Below are positions 35,223 to 44,440 of a DNA stretch of 64,000 nt, piece by piece. Made by a program: the position numbers and the translations under genes. The DNA lies in NCBI RefSeq assembly GCF_002750975.1, contig NZ_PEJS01000001.1:1984001-2048000 (forward strand). Reading direction: 5' to 3'. Source of the DNA: Stenotrophomonas indicatrix. GTDB taxonomy: Bacteria; Pseudomonadota; Gammaproteobacteria; Xanthomonadales; Xanthomonadaceae. The notes beneath the pieces were generated by a model. That model saw only the letters and a list, made by a program, of their open reading frames with translations, did not search any database and was not told where the DNA came from. How positions within the stretch are numbered: the stretch's first letter is position 1; each line of letters opens with the position of its first letter.

Positions 35223-35815
35223 CCGGGCATGCGGCCGTGGTGCTCGCAGCCGGGTGCAGCCAGCGCCTGGGGCAGCCCAAGCAGCTGCTGCGCGCGGGCG
35301 GAGAGGCGCTGTTGCGACGGAGCGTGCGGCTGGCGCTGGAAACATCGCCGGACACGCTGGTGGTGGTACTGCCCCAGCACCCCCACTTCGAAGAAGAACT
35401 GCACGGCCTGCCGGCGCAGCGGCTGCGCAATCCCAACCCTGGGCTCGGCATCGGCGGCAGCCTGTCGCTGGCCGCTCCCCACGTGCACAGCGCCGCCAGG
35501 GTGCTGGTGATGATCTGCGATCAACCGACGCTGCGCGTGGAGCACCTGCACGCACTGCTGGGCGCGGCAGCCGCCGCACCGTCCGGCTGCGCGGCCACGG
35601 TACTGGGCGACACCATCGGCGTGCCGGCGGTGGTGCCGGGCAGCTGGTTTGCCGGCACAGGACCGCAACCTGCAGACGGGGGATTTGGCCGGCGGCTGCG
35701 GCAGACCGAAGGCATTGCGCGCTGCTCCGGCGCCGGGCTGGAATGCGATATCGATACCCCCGAGGACCTGCGCCGGGCGCGCGCGCTCGGCTGGCTGGAT
35801 CCTGCGTCCGCCTGA
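35219..35815 (+). CDS. mocA: CTP:molybdopterin cytidylyltransferase
   Basis: 198 residues from ATG 35219 (ATGA overlap). The nucleotidyltransferase signature is AAVVLAAGCSQRLGQPKQLL, with MICDQPTLRVEHLHALLGAA and a final GLECDIDTPEDLRRARALGW. It would form molybdopterin cytosine dinucleotide for PaoC. With paoD the operon supplies the dedicated maturation steps; sulfur donor and core cofactor synthesis must come from elsewhere. Confidence 0.88.
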   Translation: MTGHAAVVLAAGCSQRLGQPKQLLRAGGEALLRRSVRLALETSPDTLVVVLPQHPHFEEELHGLPAQRLRNPNPGLGIGGSLSLAAPHVHSAARVLVMICDQPTLRVEHLHALLGAAAAAPSGCAATVLGDTIGVPAVVPGSWFAGTGPQPADGGFGRRLRQTEGIARCSGAGLECDIDTPEDLRRARALGWLDPASA

Positions 35816-35845
35816 GGGCGGCGGCAGTTGAACTGGCCAGACCGC

Positions 35846-35884
35846 GCTGCGCGGGCGCTCGGCATACACGCTGCGCGGACGCTC
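35846..35884. repeat. Short direct repeat before the cation-efflux gene
   Basis: GCTGCGCGGGCGCTC (35846-35860) and GCTGCGCGGACGCTC (35870-35884) differ at one base and are 24 bases apart, in the 114-base gap after mocA. No function is apparent. Confidence 0.5.
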
Positions 35885-35929
35885 CGCCGCGCAGGATGGT
35901 GCGCCCGCTACCTGCCAGCATTCCCGCAC

Positions 35930-36880
35930 ATGGCCGCACCCTCAGGCTCCCGCCTTGTCATCTACGCCGCGCTGGCCGGCAACCTCGCCATCGCCGTTGC
36001 CAAGTTCATCGCCGCCGGCCTGTCCGGCAGCTCCGCGATGCTCAGCGAAGGCGTGCATTCGCTGGTCGATACCCTCAACGAGGTGCTGCTGCTGTACGGT
36101 CTGCGCCGTGCCGAAAAGGCCCCCGACACCCTGCACCCGTTCGGCTACGGTCGCGAGCTGTACTTCTGGAGCTTCATCGTCGCCCTGCTGGTCTTTGCCG
36201 CCGGCGCCGGTGTGTCGGCCTATGAGGGCATCCAGCACATCCGCCGGCCGGAACCGGCCACCAACCACGCCATCAGCTACAGCGTGCTGGGTATCTCCAT
36301 CCTGTTCGAAGGCGCCTCCTGGTGGGTTGCACTGCGCGAGTTCCGGCGCAGCAAGGGCACGCTGGGCTATTTCGAGGCGTTCCGCCGCAGCAAGGACCCC
36401 TCCACCTTCACCGTACTGCTGGAGGACAGTGCCGCCCTGCTCGGCCTCGGCTTTGCCCTGGTCGGGTTGCTGGCCGCGCAGCTGCTGGAAATGCCGATAC
36501 TGGATGGGGTCGCCTCGTTGTGCATTGCCGGCGTGCTGGCGCTGACCGCATTCCTGCTGGCGCGGGAAACCAAGGGCCTGCTGGTAGGCGAACCTGCGCA
36601 CCCGGCCGTTGCCCAACGCATCATGGCGGTGGCCGTGACCGATCCGGACCTGCGCCGTGCCAATGGCGTGACCACCATGCAGATGGGCCCGGAGCAGGTG
36701 GTGGCCATGCTCAGTGCCGAATTCGAGGACGACCGCACCACCCCGCAGATCGAAGCCTGCATCACCCGCATCGAGGGTGCGGTGAAGCAGGAGTTCCCGG
36801 AACTGGTGGCGCTGTTCGTGAAACCGCAGACGCCGGAAGTCTTCGCCAGGCGGCGCGCGGCGCTGGCTGACCCGGAGTGA
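35930..36880 (+). CDS. Cation diffusion facilitator family transporter
   Basis: 316 residues from ATG 35930 (MAAPSGSRLVIYAALAGNLA). The frame extends upstream without family similarity. CDF features: SSAMLSEGVHSLVDTLNEVL (first metal-site helix, with Ser-Glu-His-Asp), RAEKAPDTLHPFGYGRELYF, six membrane helices, and the later VLLEDSAALLGLGFALVGLL. The layout with HPFGYG and the TVLLEDSAAL helix resembles the SLC30A9-like branch rather than FieF. It likely exports Zn or a related metal. Confidence 0.88.
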   Translation: MAAPSGSRLVIYAALAGNLAIAVAKFIAAGLSGSSAMLSEGVHSLVDTLNEVLLLYGLRRAEKAPDTLHPFGYGRELYFWSFIVALLVFAAGAGVSAYEGIQHIRRPEPATNHAISYSVLGISILFEGASWWVALREFRRSKGTLGYFEAFRRSKDPSTFTVLLEDSAALLGLGFALVGLLAAQLLEMPILDGVASLCIAGVLALTAFLLARETKGLLVGEPAHPAVAQRIMAVAVTDPDLRRANGVTTMQMGPEQVVAMLSAEFEDDRTTPQIEACITRIEGAVKQEFPELVALFVKPQTPEVFARRRAALADPE

Positions 36881-36884
36881 ATCA

Positions 36885-37586
36885 ATGGCGGCGGCTTCAC
36901 CCGCTGCACGCCACACTGGAGCAGGCTTGGGAAGCGAGCACTGCCGCAACATGATGGATTGGCTGCCGGATACCTGGATACCGATACCCCGCACCTTCTA
37001 CCGGCGCCCGTCGACGGTGGTAGCACCGGACCTGCTCAACAAGCTGCTGGTGCGCAGCGACGGCCGTGCAGCGCGTATCGTCGAAGTCGAAGCCTACGCC
37101 GGCAGTGAGGATCCGGCTGCCCATTCGTATCGTGGCAGGACCGCACGCAACGCCAGCATGTTTGGCGAGGCCGGGCACCTGTATGTGTATTTCACCTACG
37201 GCATGCACTGGGGCAGCAATGTGGTCTGCGGCGAGGTCGGCGAGGGTGTTGCGGTACTGCTGCGCGCGGCAGAGCCGGTTGCCGGACAGGAACGGATGTA
37301 CCCGCTGCGGCCAGCTGCCCGCCACGATCACGACCTCGCCAGCGGTCCCGGCAAACTGTCGCAGGCGTTCGGCCTGGACCGGCGCGTTGATGGCGCCGAT
37401 CTGGTCACCGCCAGCCACGGCATCACCCTCGTGGATGACGGCACGCGGCCCCCCGATGATCCGGTGGTAGGCCCACGCATCGGCATCACCCGGGCAGTGG
37501 ATTTTCCTTGGCGCTGGCATGTTCGCGATCATCGTCACGTTTCAGTGCGCCCTGCCCGTGCCTCAACGCGAAGGAGCCCCCGATGA
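36885..37586 (+). CDS. DNA-3-methyladenine glycosylase (AAG/MPG type)
   Basis: 233 residues from ATG 36885, which has GGAG upstream. ATG 36951 is a shorter alternative, since the first 22 residues are not family-like. Family marks: FYRRPSTVVAPDLLNKLLVR, IVEVEAYAGSEDPAAHSYRG, the active-site region LYVYFTYGMHWGSNVVCGE, GPGKLSQAFGL and GPRIGITRAVDFPWRWHV. It removes alkylated purines in base excision repair. It overlaps the 64-residue gene that follows. Confidence 0.88.
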   Translation: MAAASPAARHTGAGLGSEHCRNMMDWLPDTWIPIPRTFYRRPSTVVAPDLLNKLLVRSDGRAARIVEVEAYAGSEDPAAHSYRGRTARNASMFGEAGHLYVYFTYGMHWGSNVVCGEVGEGVAVLLRAAEPVAGQERMYPLRPAARHDHDLASGPGKLSQAFGLDRRVDGADLVTASHGITLVDDGTRPPDDPVVGPRIGITRAVDFPWRWHVRDHRHVSVRPARASTRRSPR

Positions 37587-37777
37587 CACCTCTCGACAAA
37601 CCGCTGCGCCGTGAACTGACCATCGCCGGCCAGGCCTATACGCTGACCCTGGACCCGAGCGGACTGAAGCTGGTCGAGAAGGGACGGCGGAAGGGCCTGG
37701 AGCTGCGCTGGGAAGACCTCGTCTCCGGGGACGCCGCGTTGGCCAGCGCCCTGCAGGCGTCCCTGCAACAGCCATGA
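37583..37777 (+). CDS. Small conserved protein coupled to the glycosylase
   Basis: 64 residues from ATG 37583, overlapping the previous stop (ATGA). The sequence contains TLTLDPSGLKLVEKGRRKGL, a short beta-hairpin style module seen in many small proteobacterial proteins. There is no recognised function. A ribosome site AAGGAG lies just upstream. Confidence 0.7.
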   Translation: MTPLDKPLRRELTIAGQAYTLTLDPSGLKLVEKGRRKGLELRWEDLVSGDAALASALQASLQQP

Positions 37778-37847
37778 GCGGGCGCATCACGACGGCGTCA
37801 CTGCCGTACGCAGGGCGCTAACAGACCGGGTACTAGCGTGGACAGCC

Positions 37848-39566
37848 ATGGATGAGGCCACCCGACTTCGCGAAATCGAACGGCTGGGCGTGCTCGATAC
37901 GCCGCCCGAGCCGGTGTTCGATGCCATCGTCGCCGCCGCGCGCGCCGCCACCGGCATGCCCATCGGCCTGGTCTCCATCGTTGCCGAACAACGGCAATGG
38001 TTCAAATCCAGCATCGGCCTGGGCGATGTCAGCGAAACGCCGCGCTCCATCTCGTTCTGTACCTACGCCATCGAACAGGACGCGCTGCTGGAGATTCCGG
38101 ATGCGCGGCAGGATCCGCGCTTCGCCCACAACCCGTTGGTCACCGCCGGGCCAAGGGTGCGCCACTATGCCGGCATCCCTTTGGCCACTGCCCATGGCGC
38201 GCGCATCGGCACGCTGTGCCTGCTCGACACCCTGCCTGGCGTGCTGTCACCGTCGCAACGTGAGCTGATGGTCCATCTTGGCCGGGTTACCACCCAGGTG
38301 CTGGAGCAGCGCAGTGCGCTGTTGCGGCAGATCGACCAGGCACAGGCGCTGCATCGCGATCTCAAGCGCAGCGAGGACTTCCTGGAACGTACCAACACTG
38401 CCGCCAAGGTCGGCGGCTGGGAGCTGGAGCTGGCCACCCGCGAAGTGCGCTGGACGCGCGAGACCAAGCAGATCCACGGCGTGCGTTCCAGCTACCAGCC
38501 GACATTCGAATCGGCCTTGTCGTTCTATCGTCCGGACAGCCGCAGCATCATCCAGGCGGCGGTGCAGCGCTGCACCGAACAGGGCACGCCCTGGGAAGTG
38601 CAGCTGCCGATGACCACCGCCGATGGCCGCAGCATCTGGACCCGCGTGGTGGGCACCCGGCAACAGGTGGAGGGCCTGCCACGGCTGGTCGGTGCCATCC
38701 AGGACATCACCGAAGAACGCGCGGTGGTGGACGCGCTGGAAGCCAGCGAGGTGCGTTATCGCCGTCTCTTCCACTACAGCCTGGGCCTGATCTGCACGCA
38801 CACGCTGGACGGCACCGTGACATCGGTGAATCCGGCAGCCGTGCAGTCGCTGGGCTACCCGGAAAGCGAGATGGTTGGCCGCAGCCTGTGCGACCTGATG
38901 CCGCCGGAAAAGCGCGAGGCGTTCAAGGCCTACCTGCGGCGCATCGAAGCCAACCATACCGACGCAGGCGTGATCGAACTGCTCGCCGCCGATGGCACCC
39001 GCCGCTACTGGGCCTACAACAACGTACTGGACACCGAGACCCATCCCCCGTTTGTGCTCGGCCACGCCCAGGACGTGACCGCGCTGCGCCTGCAGGAAGA
39101 GCGCTTGCGCGAACTGTCGCTGAAGGATCCGCTGACCCAGTGCCACAACCGCCGGTACCTGCATCGGCTCGACGACGTCGCCTCACGGTCGTGGGTCTGC
39201 CTGGTGTTCGACCTGGATCACTTCAAACAGGTCAACGACACCCTGGGGCACCGTCGTGGCGACACGGTGCTGGTCGAGTTCGCCGACTTCCTGCGCGCGC
39301 CGCTGCAGGCCAATGAGGCGGCAGTGCGGTTGGGCGGCGACGAGTTCCTGGTGGCGCTGATCGAACCGGCGGCCGGGCGGCTGGCTGCGCTGGAAGCCTG
39401 GTATGCGGGCAACGCCGCGCGTGCTCCCACCGCGTTCTCGATGGGCGCCGCCGTCAACGTCCCCGGCGAACCCGTGGCGGAAACCATCCACAAGGCCGAC
39501 AGCCGGCTGTATCGCACGCGGGCCCGGGTACGTCGCGAGATGCGTCCGCCGGGCAGCGCCGACTAG
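37848..39566 (+). CDS. GAF-PAS-PAS-GGDEF diguanylate cyclase
   Basis: 572 residues. An N-terminal GAF (about 5-155: RLGVLDTPPEPVFDAIVAAA and the downstream TYAIEQDALLEIPDARQDPR) is followed by two PAS/PAC units (about 180-290 and 300-415) and a GGDEF domain (about 425-570). The active-site loop GGDEF is intact at residues 496-500 (RLGGDEF). The usual RxxD inhibitory site before it is not present, so product inhibition may be absent. It should make cyclic di-GMP in response to cytoplasmic signals. Its stop overlaps that of the convergent xthA by 4 bases. Confidence 0.92.
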   Translation: MDEATRLREIERLGVLDTPPEPVFDAIVAAARAATGMPIGLVSIVAEQRQWFKSSIGLGDVSETPRSISFCTYAIEQDALLEIPDARQDPRFAHNPLVTAGPRVRHYAGIPLATAHGARIGTLCLLDTLPGVLSPSQRELMVHLGRVTTQVLEQRSALLRQIDQAQALHRDLKRSEDFLERTNTAAKVGGWELELATREVRWTRETKQIHGVRSSYQPTFESALSFYRPDSRSIIQAAVQRCTEQGTPWEVQLPMTTADGRSIWTRVVGTRQQVEGLPRLVGAIQDITEERAVVDALEASEVRYRRLFHYSLGLICTHTLDGTVTSVNPAAVQSLGYPESEMVGRSLCDLMPPEKREAFKAYLRRIEANHTDAGVIELLAADGTRRYWAYNNVLDTETHPPFVLGHAQDVTALRLQEERLRELSLKDPLTQCHNRRYLHRLDDVASRSWVCLVFDLDHFKQVNDTLGHRRGDTVLVEFADFLRAPLQANEAAVRLGGDEFLVALIEPAAGRLAALEAWYAGNAARAPTAFSMGAAVNVPGEPVAETIHKADSRLYRTRARVRREMRPPGSAD

Positions 39567-40354
39567 CGGGTAACGGTGACCCACGCAGGCGCATGATCGC
39601 TGGCCTTCTCCTGCAGCCGCACCCAACGATCGACACCCGCATCCTGAAGCCCTTTGGCCAGCACCGGGTTCAGCAGCAGATGATCAATGCGCAGGCCGCG
39701 ATCGCGTTCGGCGTGCTGGCGGAAATAGTCCCAGAAGGTGTAGATGCGCTGGTCGCCATGCACCGTGCGCAGGGCGTCGGTCCACCCCTGCGCCAGCAGC
39801 CGCTGGAAGGCATCGCGGACCTCCGGCTGCATGAGCGCATCGCGCCGCCACGAGGCCGGGTCGTACACATCCTCATCGTCTGGAATGACATTGAAATCCC
39901 CCAGCAGCAGTGCCGGGTGCGGAAGATCGACCAGGGTACGCGCATGGCGGATCAGCCGCTGCATCCATCGCAGCTTGTAGTCGAACTTCGGCCCCGGATG
40001 AGGATTACCGTTGGGCAGGTACAGCGCCGCAACCACAACGCCATGCACGGCAGCTTCCAGATACCGGCTCTGCGTATCGGCCGGTTCGCCGGGCAGGTGG
40101 CGCCGGCTTTCGATCGGCAAGGCATCGCGGGCCAGTATCGCCACCCCGTTCCAGCGCGCCTCACCCAGCCACAGTGCGCCATACCCTGCCCGCTCCAGCG
40201 CGTCGACCGGAAAGGCGGCATCGACCGCCTTCAGCTCCTGCAGTGCCACCACGTCGGGCGCTTCACGCTGCAACCAGGACAGCAGATGCGGCAAGCGCGT
40301 GCCGATGCCATTGACGTTGAACGTGGCAATGCGCAGTGTCTTGCGGCGAGCCAT
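39563..40354 (-). CDS. xthA: Exodeoxyribonuclease III / AP endonuclease
   Basis: 263 residues from ATG 40354 (MARRKTLRIATFNVNGI). The exo III motifs are complete: TFNVNGIGTRLPHLLSWL, VALQELKA, WNGVAILAR, YLPNGNP, LLGDFNVIPDDEDVYDP, GLRIDHLLL and KASDHAPAW. It cuts at abasic sites and complements the glycosylases nearby. Confidence 0.92.
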   Translation of the reverse strand: MARRKTLRIATFNVNGIGTRLPHLLSWLQREAPDVVALQELKAVDAAFPVDALERAGYGALWLGEARWNGVAILARDALPIESRRHLPGEPADTQSRYLEAAVHGVVVAALYLPNGNPHPGPKFDYKLRWMQRLIRHARTLVDLPHPALLLGDFNVIPDDEDVYDPASWRRDALMQPEVRDAFQRLLAQGWTDALRTVHGDQRIYTFWDYFRQHAERDRGLRIDHLLLNPVLAKGLQDAGVDRWVRLQEKASDHAPAWVTVTR

Positions 40355-40432
40355 TGCGGAAGTACCCGAGCGGCGGGTCTGCAGTATTGGCGAGGCGGCA
40401 TGCAGGCAGCGTGGAGGACGCCGCACGCAGGA

Positions 40433-41545
40433 TCACGGCGTTGCCGGGCCCGTCCCTGGCAGGAAGTTCGCCATCCGCTCCAGCTCGTCCTCCAGCGCAT
40501 TGCTGAATGCCACGTCCCTTGGTGCGCTGCCGTCGACATAACCGAAGCTGGGCTGCAGCTGCCCATCCTTCGCCGCGACATTGGCCCAGCCGATCACCTG
40601 GTCGCGCCACAACAGCGGCAGCGCGTAGTAGCCGAAGCGACGCTTGGCCGCCGGGGTGTAGGCCTCGAACCGGTACACCCAGCCCCAGAGCAGTTCGAAC
40701 CGTCGCCGATCCCAGGCCACCGGATCGAACGGTGCGAGCAGCCGCACCTGTTCATCGGCCTGGTATCTCCGCGAACGGGGGTTCTCGTCGGCCGGCCAGT
40801 ACCAGGTGGTTCCATCGATGCTGCAGCCCGCCAGCTGCTCGCGCGCCAACCGCAGTGCCTGCTGGATCTCCTCCGCCAGATGCGGTGCGCCGTAGCCCAG
40901 CAGCCGCGCCAGATAGGTGAGGCTCGCCGAAGGCAACGGCGCGTACTTGCGCACCACCAGATCGATCAGTGCGGTGGCACGCTGCAGGCGTGCGGCCTTG
41001 CCGCCATCGGCCGGGGCATGTGCCGCAACCGCATAGATGCGGGTACCGCTGTCACGACGATGGATGCGCAGCATGCCGCGATAGTGCATGCCATCCAGCA
41101 GGTGGGTGCTGGCATTGCTGGTGCCGCCCCAGTAGTTGGTCACCCGGCCATGCGCGAACGCCTGGTCGACTTCGCGCGGATGCACCGCACCCCGCTCCTG
41201 CACGAACGCCAGCACGTCGGCCGCCTTGCGCCGCGTGCTCGCGTCCCATGGCCTGCGGGACACCCGGGGATGCATCAGGGACAGGTGTTCACGCGGCAGG
41301 AAGCCGTAGTTGACCAGGAAGTCTTCCTCGATCGGCAGTCGGCTGTAGCGGCGCTCCAGATCCCCGGCCCGGTAGCCCTTCACCCGGTGCCGCAGGGTCA
41401 GGTCCTGGGCGCGTGCGGGCGCACGGATGGGGTCGGCCTGCACGAAGCCCAGCCGACGGATCGCTGTCAGCAACGTGGTAGGCGTGAACAGCGTGCGGGC
41501 TACGGCGTAGCGGCGCAGATCATCGAGGGTCGGCGAGGTCGGCAT
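40433..41545 (-). CDS. YcaQ/AlkX-family winged-helix DNA glycosylase
   Basis: 370 residues. The N-terminal LGFVQADPIRAPARAQDLTL contains the QxD motif (QADPI) of the YcaQ/AlkZ family, followed by tandem winged-helix modules (EEDFLVNYGFLPREHLSLMH, NYWGGTSNASTHLLDGMHYR, LLAPFDPVAWDRRRFELLWG). YcaQ of E. coli excises bulky alkyl adducts and unhooks interstrand crosslinks. It reads in the same direction as xthA, 79 bases upstream, suggesting a repair operon. Confidence 0.88.
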   Translation of the reverse strand: MPTSPTLDDLRRYAVARTLFTPTTLLTAIRRLGFVQADPIRAPARAQDLTLRHRVKGYRAGDLERRYSRLPIEEDFLVNYGFLPREHLSLMHPRVSRRPWDASTRRKAADVLAFVQERGAVHPREVDQAFAHGRVTNYWGGTSNASTHLLDGMHYRGMLRIHRRDSGTRIYAVAAHAPADGGKAARLQRATALIDLVVRKYAPLPSASLTYLARLLGYGAPHLAEEIQQALRLAREQLAGCSIDGTTWYWPADENPRSRRYQADEQVRLLAPFDPVAWDRRRFELLWGWVYRFEAYTPAAKRRFGYYALPLLWRDQVIGWANVAAKDGQLQPSFGYVDGSAPRDVAFSNALEDELERMANFLPGTGPATP

Positions 41546-41610
41546 GGGCCGATTGTAGGACTGCCGGCCGCCCCGCTGCAGGACGTCATCCGCGCAAGGC
41601 GCGCCTGGCC

Positions 41611-42087
41611 TTACTCGGCCACGATACGGGCATCGTCACCGGTGCCGTCCACGATGACCCGGCTGCCGACCTGCAGGCCTGCGACCTGTTCACGCAACTG
41701 CGTGGTTGACAGCACGCGACCCTCGTCCAGGCGCACCTTCACCATGTAGCGGGTGGTGGGGCCTTCGCCGGCGATCTTCTCGCCGATGGAGCCACCGATC
41801 TTGTCGCCACTGTTGGCGGCGACATTGGTGACCACATAGCCTGCTTCGGTCTGCCCGGCACTGCTGAGGCCGACACCCGCCAGAACACCGCCGATCTTGC
41901 CCAGCCGCTCGCCGATGCTGCGGCCGCGCTTGGTGCGTTCGGAGGTATCCTCGCCTCGATTCTCGATCGGCTGCATGTCTTCGACCACACCATGCCGAGG
42001 CTTGGCCCAGGCCGTCGGCATCAACAGTGATGCGCCGATCGCCAGGCCCAGCAGTCCGGCAACACGGAAGGGGGTGTGCTGTCTCAT
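41611..42087 (-). CDS. Exported glycine-zipper protein (SlyB-like)
   Basis: 158 residues from ATG 42087. A signal peptide (LLGLAIGASLLMPTAWA) is followed by a glycine-zipper stretch (GERLGKIGGVLAGVGLSSAG and SGDKIGGSIGEKIAGE), then a C-terminal beta domain (YMVKVRLDEGRVLSTTQLRE, LQVGSRVIVDG) as in SlyB/PCP-type proteins. There is no lipobox cysteine, so it is periplasmic or membrane-inserted rather than a lipoprotein. It lies one base downstream of the next gene on the same strand. Confidence 0.82.
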   Translation of the reverse strand: MRQHTPFRVAGLLGLAIGASLLMPTAWAKPRHGVVEDMQPIENRGEDTSERTKRGRSIGERLGKIGGVLAGVGLSSAGQTEAGYVVTNVAANSGDKIGGSIGEKIAGEGPTTRYMVKVRLDEGRVLSTTQLREQVAGLQVGSRVIVDGTGDDARIVAE

Positions 42088-42088
42088 G

Positions 42089-42589
42089 TCAGTGTCCTTG
42101 GTTGCGGGAAGCGGTCGGGGTCGACCTGCCTGGGCGACGCGCGTCCGGGCCGACGATATCGGTATCGCAGTGGGGCCCGCGGTGCTGCCAGCGCCGTACC
42201 ACGCCATCACGGTCGGCGATGTAGGTGATGTCGCAGCGGTGTTGCTCGGCATGGTGCACGTCCTCGACGATGATCGGTGCGAACACCGGACGCTCGCCGC
42301 TGGTACCGGTCGGTTCCATGTACAGGAACTCGCCACCGCCCACCTTCACCTGCTCGGTGTAGGCCGGTACGACCGTGCGCCAGGTGTAGCGTGTTTCCAG
42401 CGTTGCATCGTCTTCCTCGATCTGCACGCGGCCGCCATCCACGCGCAGCTGCATCAACAGCTGCGATGCCTCGCGCCCGATCCATCCATCGGCGCTCGCT
42501 CTGGCGGCGGCGCCCAGCGTCTGCGCGCCTGCAGCACCGGCCGCAGCCATCAGGGCGCAGGCGAGAGCGCCCGGCAGGAATCCTTTCAT
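42089..42589 (-). CDS. Exported hypothetical protein
   Basis: 166 residues from ATG 42589 (MKGFLPGALACALMAAAGAA, cleavage near AGA-QT). The mature part contains WIGREASQLLMQLRVDGGRV, ETRYTWRTVVPAYTEQVKVG and HRCDITYIADRDGVVRRWQH. The last repeats the pattern of small Stenotrophomonas exported proteins in which one cysteine precedes a hydrophobic strand. It is upstream of and adjacent to the glycine-zipper gene. Function unknown. Confidence 0.75.
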   Translation of the reverse strand: MKGFLPGALACALMAAAGAAGAQTLGAAARASADGWIGREASQLLMQLRVDGGRVQIEEDDATLETRYTWRTVVPAYTEQVKVGGGEFLYMEPTGTSGERPVFAPIIVEDVHHAEQHRCDITYIADRDGVVRRWQHRGPHCDTDIVGPDARRPGRSTPTASRNQGH

Positions 42590-42857
42590 GTGCACTCGAA
42601 CAGCTCCCGGCTGGGGATGTATCGCGCGTGCCTGCCTTCCCCAGCAGAACACGCCATCCAATAGTGTCGCTATCGCCTCAGTCTAGGCCTCGAACACCCA
42701 GGCAACCATCGGAAACGTCCACGAAACTGCGTAGGGAAATTCCTAGAAGCGGCGTCTCGGGATCTGCGACTGGCCGCACCGCCAGCGCTCGCTGCGCACC
42801 GGATCCGCTGGCCCGCCGCTTACAATCTCCCCAGCAGGCCACAGCCAAGGGAATCGC

Positions 42858-44438
42858 GTGCCACCGTTCAACCTGTTCCAGCGCCTGTCGCAGGCGCCGA
42901 CCAACCCGCGCACCGACACTGCACCGCGCACATTCGATGTGGCCGAGCTGTACGAAGGGCCGGTGCGCCTGCAGGACGATGCAGCCGCCGCGCCGCTGCG
43001 GCTGGACGAGAAACTGCGTCAGGCCTACTTCTGGATCGTCAACAACGCGATCATCAGCCCGCACTACGACATCGAGTACCACGAAGGCCCCTCCGCCTCG
43101 TTCGCGGTGGGTGACACACGGCGGCCGCTGACCCTGCCATCGGCGCAGAGCTATTCCAGTTACGTGCTGCTGCCGCTGCTGACCTTCGCCACCCGCCGCA
43201 AGTGCCTGTTCGTGGGTGGGCCAGGGCGCGGCAAGACCGCCAGCGCGATCCTGATGGGCGTCCTGGCCGGCTATCCGGTCCGCGAGGTGCGCCGGGCGAT
43301 GCAGCACGGGCACCCGCAGATGACCATCGCCGATCTGCTCGGCAACCCCCTGCCCGCCGACCTGGTGGCCGCGCAGGACATGGCGGACATCCGCATTGCC
43401 TGGCGGTCGTGGCTGGGCATGCGGGTGAAGATCATCGACGAATACAACCGCATTCCCACCCGCACGCAGAGCGCGCTGCTGACGGTGATGGGCGACAACT
43501 ACGCCGAGATCCTCAACCACGTCTACGAATGCCCGGAATCGGCCTGGTACCTGACCGCCAACGATGATCGCGGCGGCGGTACCTACCAGGTGATCGAAGC
43601 CCTGCGCGACCGCATCGACGTGGTGGTGCAGGCACTGGCATTCAACCCGCGGTTCCTGGAAGAGATGCTGCTGCGCATCGAGCAGGACATCCGCCCGGAA
43701 GAGGTCGTGCCGCGTGACATCATCTTCAGCGAGGCCGAGGGCGACCAGCTGCTGCAGGAGATCCGCGCGGTCGACGTACCGCAGGACGTGCGCCGCCGCA
43801 TCGAATTCTTCAGCAGCCAGTTCGAGCTGATGGAAACCGCCGGCGCCCAGTTCGAGTACCTGACCAAGGATACCGTGCGCCTGGCCGGCACCGAATGGGC
43901 GCAGGCAACCGCTGCCGACAGCGGCCGCGATCGCATGAAGGACCTGGGTTGCCAGACCCGCAACGGCCTGTCGGTGCGCAACCTGATGACCCTGCTGATG
44001 TTCGCCAAGGCCATGGCGTACTTCCGCGGCAGCCCTGCCGTTGCCCTGGAGGATGTGCGCCAGGTACTGCCCTTCGTGCTGAACGACAAGCTGCAACCGG
44101 ATCTTGATGCTCCCTTCTTCGCCCTGCCGGAGAATGCGCCCTATCGCAGCGATCGGCTCAGCTGGCTGCGCTGGCTGCTCGATGCCTCCAATGCCGAATA
44201 TGACCGGCTGGATCTGGATCGCGACGATCCGGTTGGCGAGCTGTCGGCACAGTTCCAGCGGGGCCTGGATGGGATGACCGAGACGGAAACGCGCAAGCGC
44301 CTGACCCGCATCGAGCGTCTGGTGGAGGAACGGGTGAAGGGACGCAAGCTGTACGGCCATCTGTACGACGACCTGCTGAAGCTGAAGTACCTGCACCAGC
44401 GCTACACCAACTACCTGCATTGGCTGCGGGCACGCTGA
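42858..44438 (+). CDS. MoxR-family AAA+ ATPase
   Basis: 526 residues, GTG start. Walker A GGPGRGKTA (K126), Walker B VKIIDEYNRIP, and the MoxR-type RTQSALLTVMGDNYAEIL and LTANDDRGGGTYQVIEALRD followed by RIDVVV. The C-terminal ~200 residues (FFSSQFELMETAGAQFEYLT, then GCQTRNGLSVRNLMTLLMFA) form the lid and an extra helical region longer than in short MoxR proteins. MoxR ATPases act with VWA proteins in metal insertion or remodelling. Here it starts a five-gene operon. The 268-base gap upstream holds an imperfect palindrome TAGGGAAATTCCTA at 42732. Confidence 0.92.
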   Translation: MPPFNLFQRLSQAPTNPRTDTAPRTFDVAELYEGPVRLQDDAAAAPLRLDEKLRQAYFWIVNNAIISPHYDIEYHEGPSASFAVGDTRRPLTLPSAQSYSSYVLLPLLTFATRRKCLFVGGPGRGKTASAILMGVLAGYPVREVRRAMQHGHPQMTIADLLGNPLPADLVAAQDMADIRIAWRSWLGMRVKIIDEYNRIPTRTQSALLTVMGDNYAEILNHVYECPESAWYLTANDDRGGGTYQVIEALRDRIDVVVQALAFNPRFLEEMLLRIEQDIRPEEVVPRDIIFSEAEGDQLLQEIRAVDVPQDVRRRIEFFSSQFELMETAGAQFEYLTKDTVRLAGTEWAQATAADSGRDRMKDLGCQTRNGLSVRNLMTLLMFAKAMAYFRGSPAVALEDVRQVLPFVLNDKLQPDLDAPFFALPENAPYRSDRLSWLRWLLDASNAEYDRLDLDRDDPVGELSAQFQRGLDGMTETETRKRLTRIERLVEERVKGRKLYGHLYDDLLKLKYLHQRYTNYLHWLRAR

Positions 44439-44440
44439 TC

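Noticed and set aside
42732-42745. TAGGGAAATTCCTA as an operator of the MoxR operon
   Set aside because: Several inner positions do not pair, and no known regulator site could be matched. It is noted in the gene entry only.
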